Assembly: GCA_016718825.1 (NCBI GenBank) | Contig: JADKCL010000010.1 | Location: 1 to 64,000 of the forward strand | From: Bacteroidota bacterium | Lineage (GTDB): Bacteria > Bacteroidota > Bacteroidia > J057 > JADKCL01 | DNA length: 64,000 nucleotides | Direction of reading: 5' to 3' | In this document: one piece after another, positions 45,632 to 53,876 of the stretch | Numbering within the stretch: position 1 is the stretch's first letter | Layout: the number at the start of each line of letters is the position of its first letter | Notes under the pieces: model-generated | What the model was told of the DNA's origin: nothing | Databases searched by the model: none | What the model saw: only the letters and a program-made list of their open reading frames with translations | Program-made: the position numbers and the translations under genes

Positions 45632-46009
45632 TTACTTGATCTCTACAGTGGCTCCAGCTTCAACAAGCTGTGCCTTGATAGCTTCTGCTTCCTCTTTGGA
45701 AATCTTCTCTTTCACTGGACCGGGAGCGGCGTCCACGAGATCTTTAGCTTCTTTCAAGCCAAGGCCAGTGAGAGTTTTCACGATTTTGACAACGTTGAGT
45801 TTACCAGCGCCAGCGTCTTTGAGGATGACGTCAAACTCGGTTTGAGCGACGACTTCTTCAGCGACAGCAGCAGGACCAGATGTTGAAACAGCAACCGCTG
45901 CAGCAGCTGGCTCAATGCCGTACTCAGACTTCAGAATATCAGCGAGTTCCTTAACTTCCTTAACGGTAAGATTTACAAGTTGCTCTGCAAATGCTTTCAG
46001 ATCTGCCAT
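45632..46009 (-). CDS. rplL: Ribosomal protein L7/L12
   Basis: The 125-residue stalk protein has the N-terminal dimerisation region (MADLKAFAEQLVNLTVKEV), an Ala-rich hinge at about 35-50, and the C-terminal domain with EFDVILKDAGAGKLNVVKIVK and LGLKEAKDLVDAAP. It recruits translation factors. It is followed by the rplL-rpoB hairpin and preceded by rplJ. Confidence 0.98.
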   Translation of the reverse strand: MADLKAFAEQLVNLTVKEVKELADILKSEYGIEPAAAAVAVSTSGPAAVAEEVVAQTEFDVILKDAGAGKLNVVKIVKTLTGLGLKEAKDLVDAAPGPVKEKISKEEAEAIKAQLVEAGATVEIK

Positions 46010-46069
46010 TTTTCCTAATAATTAAATTGTTTCGAAAATCTATCTCGAGTGTGTAACAGCAATAGAAAA

Positions 46070-46588
46070 TTAACGCTCTTCCAAGGTCTTGAGCACGCCT
46101 GCGATGGTCGTGCCGCCAGAGGACAATTGGCCGAGCAATTTTTGGATTGGGGATTGGAGCAAACCAATCACTTCTCCGATCAACTCATTTTTGCCTTTGA
46201 GGTTTTGCAAGACGTCGAGTTGATCGTCGCCCACAAACACAGACTCATCGACATAAGCTACCTTCAAGGCAGGTTTAGCACCTTTCTTGCGGAAGTCTTT
46301 AATGAGTTTGGCAGGAACTTTGTAGTTCTCACCGACAAAGAACACTGAGGACTGCTGCTGCAATTCAGGAAAAACTCCTGAATAATCTTTGCCAGTAGCC
46401 TCCATCGCTTTGCGAAGCAATGTATTTTTTACGACTCTCAGCTCGATGCCTGCCTTGAAAGACATACGGCGAAGGTCATTGACTTGTGCCACGGTCAAAC
46501 CGCCGGCATCGGTCACGTACACGTTAGGAGCAGTTTTAAGCTGACTCACCAAGTCTTGTACAATTGTGTTTTTTTCTTCCCTCGTCAT
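46070..46588 (-). CDS. rplJ: Ribosomal protein L10
   Basis: The 172-residue protein matches L10: MTREEKNTIVQDLVSQLK, YVTDAGGLTVAQVNDLRR and RVVKNTLLRKAME. It forms the base of the L7/L12 stalk. It lies 3 bases after rplA, so rplA-rplJ are translated together. L10 in other bacteria represses its own operon by binding its leader. No leader of that type is obvious because the gene is directly joined to rplA. Confidence 0.97.
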   Translation of the reverse strand: MTREEKNTIVQDLVSQLKTAPNVYVTDAGGLTVAQVNDLRRMSFKAGIELRVVKNTLLRKAMEATGKDYSGVFPELQQQSSVFFVGENYKVPAKLIKDFRKKGAKPALKVAYVDESVFVGDDQLDVLQNLKGKNELIGEVIGLLQSPIQKLLGQLSSGGTTIAGVLKTLEER

Positions 46589-46591
46589 GAC

Positions 46592-47287
46592 TTATACTCC
46601 TACTGAGGTGTTGTCAATTTTGATACCGGGGCCCATCGTGCTGCTGAGGTAGATGCTTTTGAAGTAAGTGCCTTTTGAGCCACTTGGTTTCAATTTGAGC
46701 AATACCGTTGCGAGTTCGCGGGCATTTTCAGCGAGTTGATCAGCTGTGAAAGTGGTTTTACCAATTCCCACGTGGATGATACCGGTTTTGTCGACTTTGA
46801 AATCGATTTTACCAGCTTTCACCTCGGTAACAGCTTTGCCGATTTCCATCGTCACTGTACCGCTTTTAGGGTTAGGCATCAAACCACGTGGACCAAGCAC
46901 ACGTCCCAAAGGACCTACTTTGCCCATCACGTTTGGAGAACAGATGATGACGTCGATGTCGGTCCATCCTTCTTTGATCTTTTCGATGTACTCGTCGAGA
47001 CCTACGAAGTCTGCACCAGCGGCGACCGCTTCTGCTTCCTTGTCAGGTGTAGTAAGAACCAACACCTTTACAGTTTTGCCAGTACCATGTGGAAGGGTTG
47101 CAACGCCACGAACCATTTGATTGGCTTGACGTGGATCAACTCCCAGACGGACGTGCATTTCGATCGAGGAGTCAAACTTTGTGTAAGTGACATCCTTCAA
47201 GAGCTTGGCTGCATCACTCACCGGATAAAATTTGGTGCGATCAACAGCAGCTATTGCGGCTTTATGCTTTTTTGAAACCTTCGGCAT
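46592..47287 (-). CDS. rplA: Ribosomal protein L1
   Basis: The 231-residue L1 has the typical N-terminus (MPKVSKKHKAAIAAVDR), VRLGVDPRQANQMVRG, VMGKVGPLGRVLGPRGLMPNPK and a C-terminal SSTMGPGIKID. It forms the mobile L1 stalk. It lies 12 bases after rplK. Confidence 0.98.
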   Translation of the reverse strand: MPKVSKKHKAAIAAVDRTKFYPVSDAAKLLKDVTYTKFDSSIEMHVRLGVDPRQANQMVRGVATLPHGTGKTVKVLVLTTPDKEAEAVAAGADFVGLDEYIEKIKEGWTDIDVIICSPNVMGKVGPLGRVLGPRGLMPNPKSGTVTMEIGKAVTEVKAGKIDFKVDKTGIIHVGIGKTTFTADQLAENARELATVLLKLKPSGSKGTYFKSIYLSSTMGPGIKIDNTSVGV

Positions 47288-47299
47288 CTTTACTTGAGA

Positions 47300-47746
47300 T
47301 TAATTCGCTCCCCAGGGGGCGGTTCCTTCGACAGTGATTCCCATGCTACGGGCTGTACCCGCAACCATTTTCATAGCAGACTCAAGCGTGAAGGCGTTGA
47401 GATCAGGCATTTTTGTCTCCGCAATTTCTTGCACTTGAGGCCAAGTTACCTTACCAACCTTCTTCCGGTTTGGCTCAGCAGATCCACCCTTCAATCCTGC
47501 AGCATTCATCAGCAGAACGGCAGCGGGGGGAGTTTTGACAACAAATTCAAAGCTCTTGTCCGTGTAAACGGTGATGAGCACTGGGAGAATCTGACCTTGC
47601 TTTTCCTGGGTGCGTGCATTGAACTGCTTGCAGAAGTCCATGATGTTGACACCTTTGGAACCAAGGGCAGGGCCAATGGGGGGAGCCGGGTTGGCTTGAC
47701 CACCTTTGCATTGAAGCTTAACGTATGTAAATACCTCCTTAGCCAT
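47300..47746 (-). CDS. rplK: Ribosomal protein L11
   Basis: The 148-residue L11 matches in full: YVKLQCKGGQANPAPPIGPALG, VLITVYTDKSFEFVVKTPPA and GTARSMGITVEG near the end. It binds the GTPase-associated centre of 23S rRNA. It lies 5 bases after nusG. Confidence 0.98.
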   Translation of the reverse strand: MAKEVFTYVKLQCKGGQANPAPPIGPALGSKGVNIMDFCKQFNARTQEKQGQILPVLITVYTDKSFEFVVKTPPAAVLLMNAAGLKGGSAEPNRKKVGKVTWPQVQEIAETKMPDLNAFTLESAMKMVAGTARSMGITVEGTAPWGAN

Positions 47747-47751
47747 ATTTT

Positions 47752-48294
47752 TTAGAATTCTTTTTCGACTTGGTAATAGTTCAGTTCGACTGGCGTATTA
47801 CGTCCGAAAATTTTGACCATCACTTTGAGTTTCTTTTTATCCTCGTAGATCTCTTCCACAGTGCCGGAGAAGCCGTTGAACGGTCCAGCCATCACTTTGA
47901 CTGGCTCACCCAAGACAAACGGATCTTCAGGGACTTCCCCAAGTTCATTCATCTCGTCGACCTTACCGAGGATTTTGTTGATTTCCGCAGCGCGGAGGGG
48001 AACAGGCTTCTGACCTTTTTCAGTTCCGAGGAATCCAATGACTCCCGGTACATCTTTGATCACTTGCATGATTTCACCATCCAAATCAGCTTCCATCAAA
48101 ACATAACCTGGCAAAAAGCTTCTTTCGCGAATCTTCTTTTTCCCACCGCGCATTTCGAATACTTTTTCGGTAGGAATCAGAACTTGGGAGACCTGATTCT
48201 CAAGCTTAAGACGCTCGATTTCGGACTCGATATAGGTTTTCACCTTCTTTTCTTGCCCGCTGACCGCGCGAACTACGAACCACTGCTTGCCCAT
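47752..48294 (-). CDS. nusG: Transcription termination/antitermination protein NusG
   Basis: The 180-residue protein has the NGN domain (MGKQWFVVRAVSGQEKKV, RSFLPGYVLMEADL) and a C-terminal KOW domain (EPVKVMAGPFNGFSGTVEEI). It couples RNA polymerase with ribosomes and termination factors. It lies 17 bases after secE in the conserved secE-nusG-rplK order. Confidence 0.98.
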   Translation of the reverse strand: MGKQWFVVRAVSGQEKKVKTYIESEIERLKLENQVSQVLIPTEKVFEMRGGKKKIRERSFLPGYVLMEADLDGEIMQVIKDVPGVIGFLGTEKGQKPVPLRAAEINKILGKVDEMNELGEVPEDPFVLGEPVKVMAGPFNGFSGTVEEIYEDKKKLKVMVKIFGRNTPVELNYYQVEKEF

Positions 48295-48311
48295 CGCGAA
48301 GAACGCTTTTA

Positions 48312-48506
48312 TTAGTTGAATAATCCGTAAAGCAGCGACATGAGATTGCTCGAGACGATGTCAAGAACAAAAATCACGAACGCAATCAGCAGGGAAGCTA
48401 CCAACACGGTGATGGTACTGCTTTGTAATTCCGGCACGGTGGGCCACTGCACTTTGTACAGCAACTCATCCGAATATGTCTGGAACCATGCCTTAAGTCT
48501 ATCCAT
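48312..48506 (-). CDS. secE: Preprotein translocase subunit SecE
   Basis: The 64-residue protein has a short amphipathic N-terminal part (MDRLKAWFQTYSDELLYKVQWPTVPEL) with the conserved VQWPT motif, then one membrane helix at about 31-51. This is the short, single-helix SecE form. It follows tRNA-Trp and precedes nusG. Confidence 0.95.
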   Translation of the reverse strand: MDRLKAWFQTYSDELLYKVQWPTVPELQSSTITVLVASLLIAFVIFVLDIVSSNLMSLLYGLFN

Positions 48507-48520
48507 CTTTTCCTGATTTG

Positions 48521-48593
48521 CACGGGCGCTAGGGATCGAACCCAGGGCCTAAGGTTTTGGAGACCTTCGCTCTACCAGCTGAGCTACACCCGT
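48521..48593 (-). tRNA. tRNA-Trp (anticodon CCA)
   Basis: A 73-base cloverleaf: acceptor acgggtg/cgcccgt, D-arm with agctcagctggtagagc, anticodon stem aaggt with loop containing CCA, and T-arm with gggttcgatccc. It lies between tuf and secE, a common place in bacteria. CCA is not encoded. Confidence 0.96.
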
Positions 48594-48605
48594 TTATACC
48601 AAATA

Positions 48606-48638
48606 TTCCCGACCGCCCCGTAAAGGACGGGTCGGGAA
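48606..48638 (-). other. Stem-loop between tuf and tRNA-Trp
   Basis: The 9-bp arms ttcccgacc (48,606-48,614) and ggtcgggaa (48,630-48,638) form a strong GC-rich stem. No T-run follows in the tuf direction, so it is more likely a processing or partial termination site than a full terminator. Confidence 0.55.
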
Positions 48639-48645
48639 CTTTTTA

Positions 48646-49839
48646 TTACTTAATGATCTCAGTTACCTGACCTGCACCTACGGTACGGCCACCTTCGCGG
48701 ATAGCGAAACGGAGACCTTTTTCCATAGCGATTGGGTAGATCAACTCCACGGTCACCGAGATGTTGTCACCTGGCATACACATATCAACACCTTCTGGAA
48801 GGGTGATTACGCCGGTAACGTCAGTGGTACGGAAGTAAAACTGAGGACGGTATCCTTTGAAGAATGGTGTGTGACGACCGCCTTCTTCTTTGGAGAGCAC
48901 GTAGATTTCGCATTTGAAGTCGGTGTGTGGGTTCACTGACTTTGGCTTGCAGATAACCATACCGCGCTTGATTTGCTCCTTCTCAATACCGCGGAGGAGA
49001 AGACCGGCGTTGTCACCTGCTTCACCACGGTCGAGCAATTTGCGGAACATCTCAACACCCGTAACAACCGATGTCAATGGCTTCTCGTCGATTGGACGGA
49101 GACCGATGATTTCGACTGGATCGGAAGTGTTGATCACGCCACGCTCGATACGACCGGTAGCCACGGTACCACGACCTGTGATCGAGAATACGTCCTCGAC
49201 AGGCATAAGGAATGGCTTATCGGTATCACGCTCAGGTTGTGGGATCCAACGGTCCACAGCGTCCATGAGCTCCATGATTTTTTCTTCCCATTGTGGCTCA
49301 CCATTGAGACCACCAAGGGCAGAGCCACGGATGATAGGCGTTTCTTCGGAGAATTGATAGGATGTGAGCAGCTCCTGAACTTCCATTTCGACGAGGTCGA
49401 GGAGTTCGGTGTCGTCAACAAGGTCAACCTTGTTCATGAAAATCACCAGACGTGGAACGCCAACCTGACGTGAGAGCAGGATGTGCTCGCGGGTTTGTGG
49501 CATAGGACCGTCGGTGGCAGCCACGACGACAATAGCACCGTCCATTTGGGCAGCACCCGTAACCATGTTCTTCACGTAGTCGGCGTGACCTGGACAGTCG
49601 ACGTGCGCATAGTGACGGTTCATGGTTTCGTATTCGACGTGTGCGGTATTAATGGTGATACCACGCTCTTTTTCTTCTGGAGCGTTGTCGATAGACGAGA
49701 AATCACGCACTTGTGAGAGGCCTTTTTTGGCCAAAACACACGTAATAGCAGCCGTGAGCGTCGTTTTGCCATGGTCAACGTGACCGATGGTACCGATATT
49801 CACGTGCGGCTTATTCCGTTTAAAAGTTTCCTTAGCCAT
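48646..49839 (-). CDS. tuf: Elongation factor Tu
   Basis: The 397-residue GTPase delivers aminoacyl-tRNA to the ribosome. The P-loop GHVDHGKTT, the DCPGH and NKVDLV GTP-binding motifs, and the C-terminal beta domains (MVICKPKSVNPHTDFKCEIYV, GYRPQFYFRTTDVTG) are intact. It begins 63 bases after tRNA-Thr and is part of the tRNA-tuf transcript. Confidence 0.99.
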   Translation of the reverse strand: MAKETFKRNKPHVNIGTIGHVDHGKTTLTAAITCVLAKKGLSQVRDFSSIDNAPEEKERGITINTAHVEYETMNRHYAHVDCPGHADYVKNMVTGAAQMDGAIVVVAATDGPMPQTREHILLSRQVGVPRLVIFMNKVDLVDDTELLDLVEMEVQELLTSYQFSEETPIIRGSALGGLNGEPQWEEKIMELMDAVDRWIPQPERDTDKPFLMPVEDVFSITGRGTVATGRIERGVINTSDPVEIIGLRPIDEKPLTSVVTGVEMFRKLLDRGEAGDNAGLLLRGIEKEQIKRGMVICKPKSVNPHTDFKCEIYVLSKEEGGRHTPFFKGYRPQFYFRTTDVTGVITLPEGVDMCMPGDNISVTVELIYPIAMEKGLRFAIREGGRTVGAGQVTEIIK

Positions 49840-49902
49840 TGTTTTTCTTGATTTTCAAAAATTGCCTTATACAAAAAATATCGGACCCATCCAGATCCTT
49901 TG

Positions 49903-49975
49903 AGCCTTTGATCGGATTCGAACCGATGACCCCCACTCTACCAAAGTGGTGCTCTACCAGCTGAGCTACAAAGGC
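49903..49975 (-). tRNA. tRNA-Thr (anticodon GGT)
   Basis: A 73-base cloverleaf with acceptor gcctttg/caaaggc, anticodon stem ccact/agtgg with loop ttggtag, and T-arm containing ggttcgaatcc. It directly precedes tuf. Confidence 0.96.
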
Positions 49976-49994
49976 TGGTAACTTACTCTCAAAG

Positions 49995-50067
49995 AGCGGG
50001 AGACGAGATTCGAACCCGCGACCCTCAGCTTGGAAGGCTGATGCTCTACCAGCTGAGCTACTCCCGC
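49995..50067 (-). tRNA. tRNA-Gly (anticodon TCC)
   Basis: A 73-base cloverleaf with acceptor gcgggag/ctcccgc, anticodon loop containing TCC, and T-arm with gggttcgaatctc. It is second of the three tRNAs before tuf. Confidence 0.96.
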
Positions 50068-50144
50068 ATCAAAAACAGTCTAGGCCTGGTAAAACAAGCA
50101 CGAGCAGCATCTTGCACCTAAACTGATTCCTTAAAACTGCACCG

Positions 50145-50227
50145 TGGGGAAAGGAGGATTCGAACCTCCGAAGTCGTAAGACAACAGATTTACAGTCTGT
50201 CCCATTTGGCCGCTCTGGAATTTCCCC
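50145..50227 (-). tRNA. tRNA-Tyr (anticodon GTA)
   Basis: An 83-base class II tRNA with acceptor ggggaaa/tttcccc, anticodon loop containing gta, a long variable arm near ttgtcttacgacttc, and T-arm with ggttcgaatcc. It is the first gene of the tRNA-tuf-rpoC transcript. Confidence 0.96.
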
Positions 50228-50330
50228 AAAGATCCTAAAACCTTTAACACAAAGAACTCTAGCCAACCTTTCCGAATCATTGAAAATCGCTGTTTTTTCA
50301 AGATTGGCTTCTTTTTCTATCAAAGAGACG

Positions 50331-50360
50331 CAAAATTAAGACTTTTTTCCGTGCGCACAA
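50331..50360 (-). promoter_or_regulatory. Promoter P2 of the tRNA-tuf-rpo operon
   Basis: On the minus strand, TTG (50,360-50,358), a 19-base spacer and TAATTTTG (50,338-50,331), an exact match to TAnnTTTG. Predicted transcripts start about 95 bases before tRNA-Tyr. Confidence 0.75.
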
Positions 50361-50422
50361 TAGCTACAATCATCTTTTTTGATTCTTGTTTCCTTGAGAG
50401 CACATTTCTCAATAGCGGACGG

Positions 50423-50452
50423 CAAAGTTAGCGCTATAATTTTATGAAACAA
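50423..50452 (-). promoter_or_regulatory. Promoter P1 of the tRNA-tuf-rpo operon
   Basis: On the minus strand, TTTG (50,453-50,450), a 19-base spacer and TAACTTTG (50,430-50,423), again matching the consensus. It lies 92 bases upstream of P2, giving tandem promoters for the main translation and transcription locus. Confidence 0.7.
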
Positions 50453-50613
50453 ACCCAGATTCCAGAAAAATACACATTTTTTTGAGCCTCGCCGATACGC
50501 TTCTTTTTGTGTCAATGGAAATCTTGCTGTCCTTGACTGCAATCGTAACGCATACAGCATTTTCCTCCTCAGGATTGCTCAACACTTTTTTTTCAAAAAG
50601 TTTCACTCAAATG

Positions 50614-50710
50614 TTGGCAAGGTCAAAAACATTGTTTTAACTTTGGATTGATCGGAATTGGCTTTTAATTCAAAAGGGCGGCTTGGCATGAATTGTCGGT
50701 CGCCTTTTTT
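50614..50710 (+). ncRNA. Candidate small RNA with promoter and terminator-like end
   Basis: A plus-strand promoter, TTG (50,614-50,616), 21 bases and TAACTTTG (50,638-50,645), is followed after about 27 bases by a stem (aaaagggcg at 50,672-50,680 with cgcctttttt at 50,701-50,710) ending in T-rich sequence. The RNA would be about 60 bases. The same stem could instead terminate the minus-strand DUF4476 gene, so this is tentative. Confidence 0.35.
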
Positions 50711-50718
50711 CTTTGCCA

Positions 50719-51516
50719 CTATTTCCCCTTCAAATACTCCTCCAAGTCCCTGATCGAACTCTCAAAGCCGAAGACATCGTTCACCTTATAATAGTTGCCT
50801 TTGTCATAGGTGAATTCATAGGCAAATTTGGCAAATTCAAGCTTCTGGGATTCAAAGCTAAACAGGCTCATCAATTCGGATACTTGGCTGGTCAGGAGGC
50901 AATTGCTCCGTGTGATCTGCTTTGCAAGCTGCATTTTGGTGTCTGAAAAGGATTTTGAAGCAATGCTCTTTTTGGCCTCTGAGAACTGCGTTGGGTCCAT
51001 GGGATTTTGGCATCCCAACGGGCCATTGTATCCTGGCAGCGGGTTTGGGGCGACAACGACCACAGGTCCGGGGACTTGTATGGGTGCAGGAGTGGGTACG
51101 GGCTGCACGTTTTGCGGGACAGTCACAGGACCGAAGTAGGGAATAACTTCTATCTTTTGCGGTGCTACCGGAAAATATCCCAAAGTTGATTCGTAGAGAA
51201 ACTTGAATTCCACTGCAGATGCACTGGCTGCTCTCACAAGCCCAAAGGTGATTTCTCTTTCCGGCTGAATGGAAATGTTGATGGACCTTTTGGGCAGATG
51301 AAGATTCTGAAAAACAGCCTCTACCGTGTACTGACTAGGTTTCAGACCCGTAACCCGAACATGCTGACTGGGAACATTGTTGATCTTGAAACCATTGATC
51401 CACAGGGTAAAATCCTCATTTTCGCCGGTGTAGACGATCAAATTGGAATTTTGAGCCATCAAATTGGTTGCACCCAACAGAAAAAGGAAGGCATAGAACA
51501 GCCGCAGCGTTTTCAT
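50719..51516 (-). CDS. DUF4476 domain protein, secreted
   Basis: The 265-residue protein has a signal peptide (MKTLRLFYAFLFLLGATNLMAQ). A central Pro/Val/Gln-rich linker of about 30 residues separates an N-terminal beta region from a C-terminal DUF4476 domain, recognised by ITRSNCLLTSQVSELMSLFSFESQKLEFAKFAYEFTYDK and the following VNDVFGFESSIRDLEEYL, split here for length. DUF4476 is mainly a Bacteroidota family of unknown function. Its promoter (TATCTTTG at 51,536-51,543) overlaps the 3' end of the RidA-like gene region. Confidence 0.85.
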   Translation of the reverse strand: MKTLRLFYAFLFLLGATNLMAQNSNLIVYTGENEDFTLWINGFKINNVPSQHVRVTGLKPSQYTVEAVFQNLHLPKRSINISIQPEREITFGLVRAASASAVEFKFLYESTLGYFPVAPQKIEVIPYFGPVTVPQNVQPVPTPAPIQVPGPVVVVAPNPLPGYNGPLGCQNPMDPTQFSEAKKSIASKSFSDTKMQLAKQITRSNCLLTSQVSELMSLFSFESQKLEFAKFAYEFTYDKGNYYKVNDVFGFESSIRDLEEYLKGK

Positions 51517-51535
51517 CTTCAGTCAAATTATTGGG

Positions 51536-51565
51536 CAAAGATAATCATCTCTGACAGAAGGCAAA
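51536..51565 (-). promoter_or_regulatory. Promoter of the DUF4476 gene
   Basis: On the minus strand, TTTG (51,565-51,562), an 18-base spacer and TATCTTTG (51,543-51,536), 19 bases before the ATG. Confidence 0.65.
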
Positions 51566-51569
51566 CGCC

Positions 51570-51965
51570 TCAATCGAGCATGGCATCGGCCTCGATCTCG
51601 ACAAGAATATTGGGATCGATGAGTTTGGCAACCTGCACCAAGGTTGTTGCGGGGCGTACGCTTCCGAAAAACTCTGCATGCGCGCGGGCTACATGTTCCC
51701 AATCGCGAATCCGCGTGAGGTACATGCGGGTTCTGACGACATCCGACATTTTGCCTCCTGAGGCTTCAATGGCATTTTTGATGATGCGAAAACACATCAC
51801 CGCTTGTCGGTAAGGGTCATCGATGCCTACCACGAGTCCGTCTTTCATCGGAGCGGTTCCTGATACCCAGATCATATTTCCTTTTCTCACTGCCCGGGAA
51901 TATCCTACAATATCCTCCCAAGGCGCTCCGCTGGAAATGCGGATTGATTCATCATTGGCACTCAT
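51570..51965 (-). CDS. RidA (YjgF/YER057c) family protein
   Basis: The 131-residue protein matches RidA-type enamine/imine deaminases: YSRAVRKGNMIWVSGTAP, DPYRQAVMCFRIIKNAIEASGGKMSDVVRTRMYLT, and RPATTLVQVAKLIDPNILVEIEADA. The catalytic-type Arg in VRPATT is present. The start at 51,965 (MSANDES) is chosen because upstream residues are not conserved. It would remove reactive enamines from metabolism. No operon partner is apparent. Confidence 0.9.
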   Translation of the reverse strand: MSANDESIRISSGAPWEDIVGYSRAVRKGNMIWVSGTAPMKDGLVVGIDDPYRQAVMCFRIIKNAIEASGGKMSDVVRTRMYLTRIRDWEHVARAHAEFFGSVRPATTLVQVAKLIDPNILVEIEADAMLD

Positions 51966-52227
51966 TCGTTGAAATTTGGTGAAGTTGGATTTTAATTCAA
52001 TCGTTTGGACGTCTATTGCCCGCAAGCAAGACATCTCAAAAATACTTCGAGATGTGCTTGGCTGACAAGTGAACGCAGCAAAAAAAGAATTAGAAAGCTG
52101 ATTTTCAGAGTAATTGATTCGGATGCGGTCCAATTATGTCATAGGTAAAGGACCACGTGGTTTTTGCGCAGCACCGGGACTTCCCATATTGCACAACAAT
52201 CCAAAACCTAAGAACAAGGCTCATTCT

Positions 52228-52539
52228 TCAATGATCAAGCCATTCTCGTTCAGGTCGCGGCCACAAACCGAGCTCGCTCACAGTTCCCTGAATGCAGAAA
52301 TCCGCCATTTTCAGAATATCTTTCAATTCGTTGGGAACCCTTTTGGCACGCCACACCAATTGAAGGGGGATCGCCATGGGTGGGAGAAGGCTTCCCCGAT
52401 GTAAAGCCATTTGCCCATCGTGCAGAAAGGCCGTCCCCGAAACCACTCCCGCAGTTTGATCCCCACTTTCATTATTGTACCATACGAGCAAGGCTACTTT
52501 TTTACCGAACAAGTCCGAATAAGCGACATTCATATCCAT
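52228..52539 (-). CDS. Small hypothetical protein
   Basis: The 103-residue protein (MDMNVAYSDLFGKKVALLVWYN) has no recognised domain. The even composition, absence of stop codons and plausible codon use suggest it is real. The C-terminal part RVPNELKDILKMADFCIQG may be helical. It lies between the RidA-like gene and an empty region, without a clear operon. Confidence 0.5.
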   Translation of the reverse strand: MDMNVAYSDLFGKKVALLVWYNNESGDQTAGVVSGTAFLHDGQMALHRGSLLPPMAIPLQLVWRAKRVPNELKDILKMADFCIQGTVSELGLWPRPEREWLDH

Positions 52540-52827
52540 TCATTCGCGGTTTCTGATCGCGTGAACGAAAGGTGGGGAATTTCAATTTAAAACAATCGAT
52601 GGATTTGAACGATTCTTACGTGCATTTCACGCCAAAAACGGGTCAATACCGCCCTATTTTCAATTTTCATTCACCATTTAGGTCAATAAAACTTACTTCG
52701 AAGGAAAGGTATAGTGCAAGGATTATTGCACTGTTTTGGTATCAACTGTTTTGACGAAACTTCGGATTCCATTCAAAACGAAACATCCAGCATTGCTCGA
52801 TATCAGTGCAATGGATTTATAAATGAA
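52540..52827. other. Intergenic region, nothing recognised
   Basis: Nearly 290 bases without a convincing frame, repeat or RNA. Confidence 0.5.
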
Positions 52828-53778
52828 CTACAGTGCTTTGCTGGTAAATGTCCCAAACACCCAGCCTGTTTTGCCGGCAGGAGATGAAATTTTGTACCAA
52901 TAATCCAGTTTGCCTCCGATTTCGTCCATTTCGCCGCGCTCCAGGATTTTGCAGACGTCGCCGGTGTTGAGCTGGAAAATCTTGTTTTCCGACTTCACGT
53001 CAGGTGCAGAGCGCACGTTCACATTCTCTCCGGCGATCATCAATTCATCCTCGGCAAGATTGGCACTCGCATCCACGGCATCGATGTTGTTTTGGGCGGT
53101 TTTCGCGAATACCGAATTGGGGTACTGGTCTGCAACCTGCTTGAGTTTTTCCTTGCGCTTTGCTGGGTTCTTCTCCGCCAAAGCCTTGGAAAGCAGGATG
53201 GCTGCCGAAAGGTCGTCTTCGTTCGTTGTCAAAGCCTTGTCGCCCAACAACCAGCCTTCCTTGCGCTTTTTGGCAGCGTCATTCTTGGAAATAAATTCGG
53301 AGAATTCATCCTTGGTTCCTTTCAAAACGACAATCGTGCCCGCCGAAATGACTTCATCCGTGATGTTGGAGATGCCTGGCCGCTTATAGATTTGCGCATC
53401 GGTGGTCACGGCAGCGAGTTCGGCGCCTTTCGCGATGAAATCGGCGCGGACCCAGCCTTCTTTTCCGTCGAGGAGCTTTACCTTTTCAAAGGATTTATTG
53501 GTCTTCGAATCGGTTTCTGTCTCATTGAGCAGGGTCAGTTCCTCCCCAAATGCGATGGAAGCGACCCATTTGGCATCGTTCCCGGGAGCGTCTTTTGCCG
53601 AATGCCCATCCCAAGTACTGAGGGCGATATTCGAATCCTCATTGTCATCAGCATCCGAATCATCTGCGTCAGATGTGGTTTCAGTTTCATCGTCTGCGCC
53701 TTCCTTGGTCTCGGAACTGCAGGCAGAAAATACAAATGCCATCATCAAACACAACAGAAACAAACTCAGGTTCTTCAT
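52828..53778 (-). CDS. SH3 domain lipoprotein
   Basis: The 316-residue protein has a lipobox VFSAC (Cys20), then an acidic Asp/Glu/Ser-rich linker at about 25-50. A bacterial SH3-like region follows around GEELTLLNETETD and KLLDGKEGWVRADFIAKG. A second SH3b-type domain at the C-terminus carries ENVNVRSAPDVKSENKIFQLNTGDV and YKISSPAGKTGWVFGTF. SH3b domains often bind peptidoglycan, so an envelope role is likely. No partner gene is evident. Confidence 0.82.
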   Translation of the reverse strand: MKNLSLFLLCLMMAFVFSACSSETKEGADDETETTSDADDSDADDNEDSNIALSTWDGHSAKDAPGNDAKWVASIAFGEELTLLNETETDSKTNKSFEKVKLLDGKEGWVRADFIAKGAELAAVTTDAQIYKRPGISNITDEVISAGTIVVLKGTKDEFSEFISKNDAAKKRKEGWLLGDKALTTNEDDLSAAILLSKALAEKNPAKRKEKLKQVADQYPNSVFAKTAQNNIDAVDASANLAEDELMIAGENVNVRSAPDVKSENKIFQLNTGDVCKILERGEMDEIGGKLDYWYKISSPAGKTGWVFGTFTSKAL

Positions 53779-53876
53779 ACTATCGAATCAATTTGAGGGT
53801 AATCAAGACGCAAAATAGACAAATTCATCGTTTGGGCGCTGCAAAATTTCGAAAGTCTGGGTTTCAGGAAACTCGC

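Noticed and set aside
48606..48638. Full terminator after tuf
   Set aside because: The stem is strong but no T-run follows on the transcript strand, and the downstream tRNA-Trp and secE need read-through.
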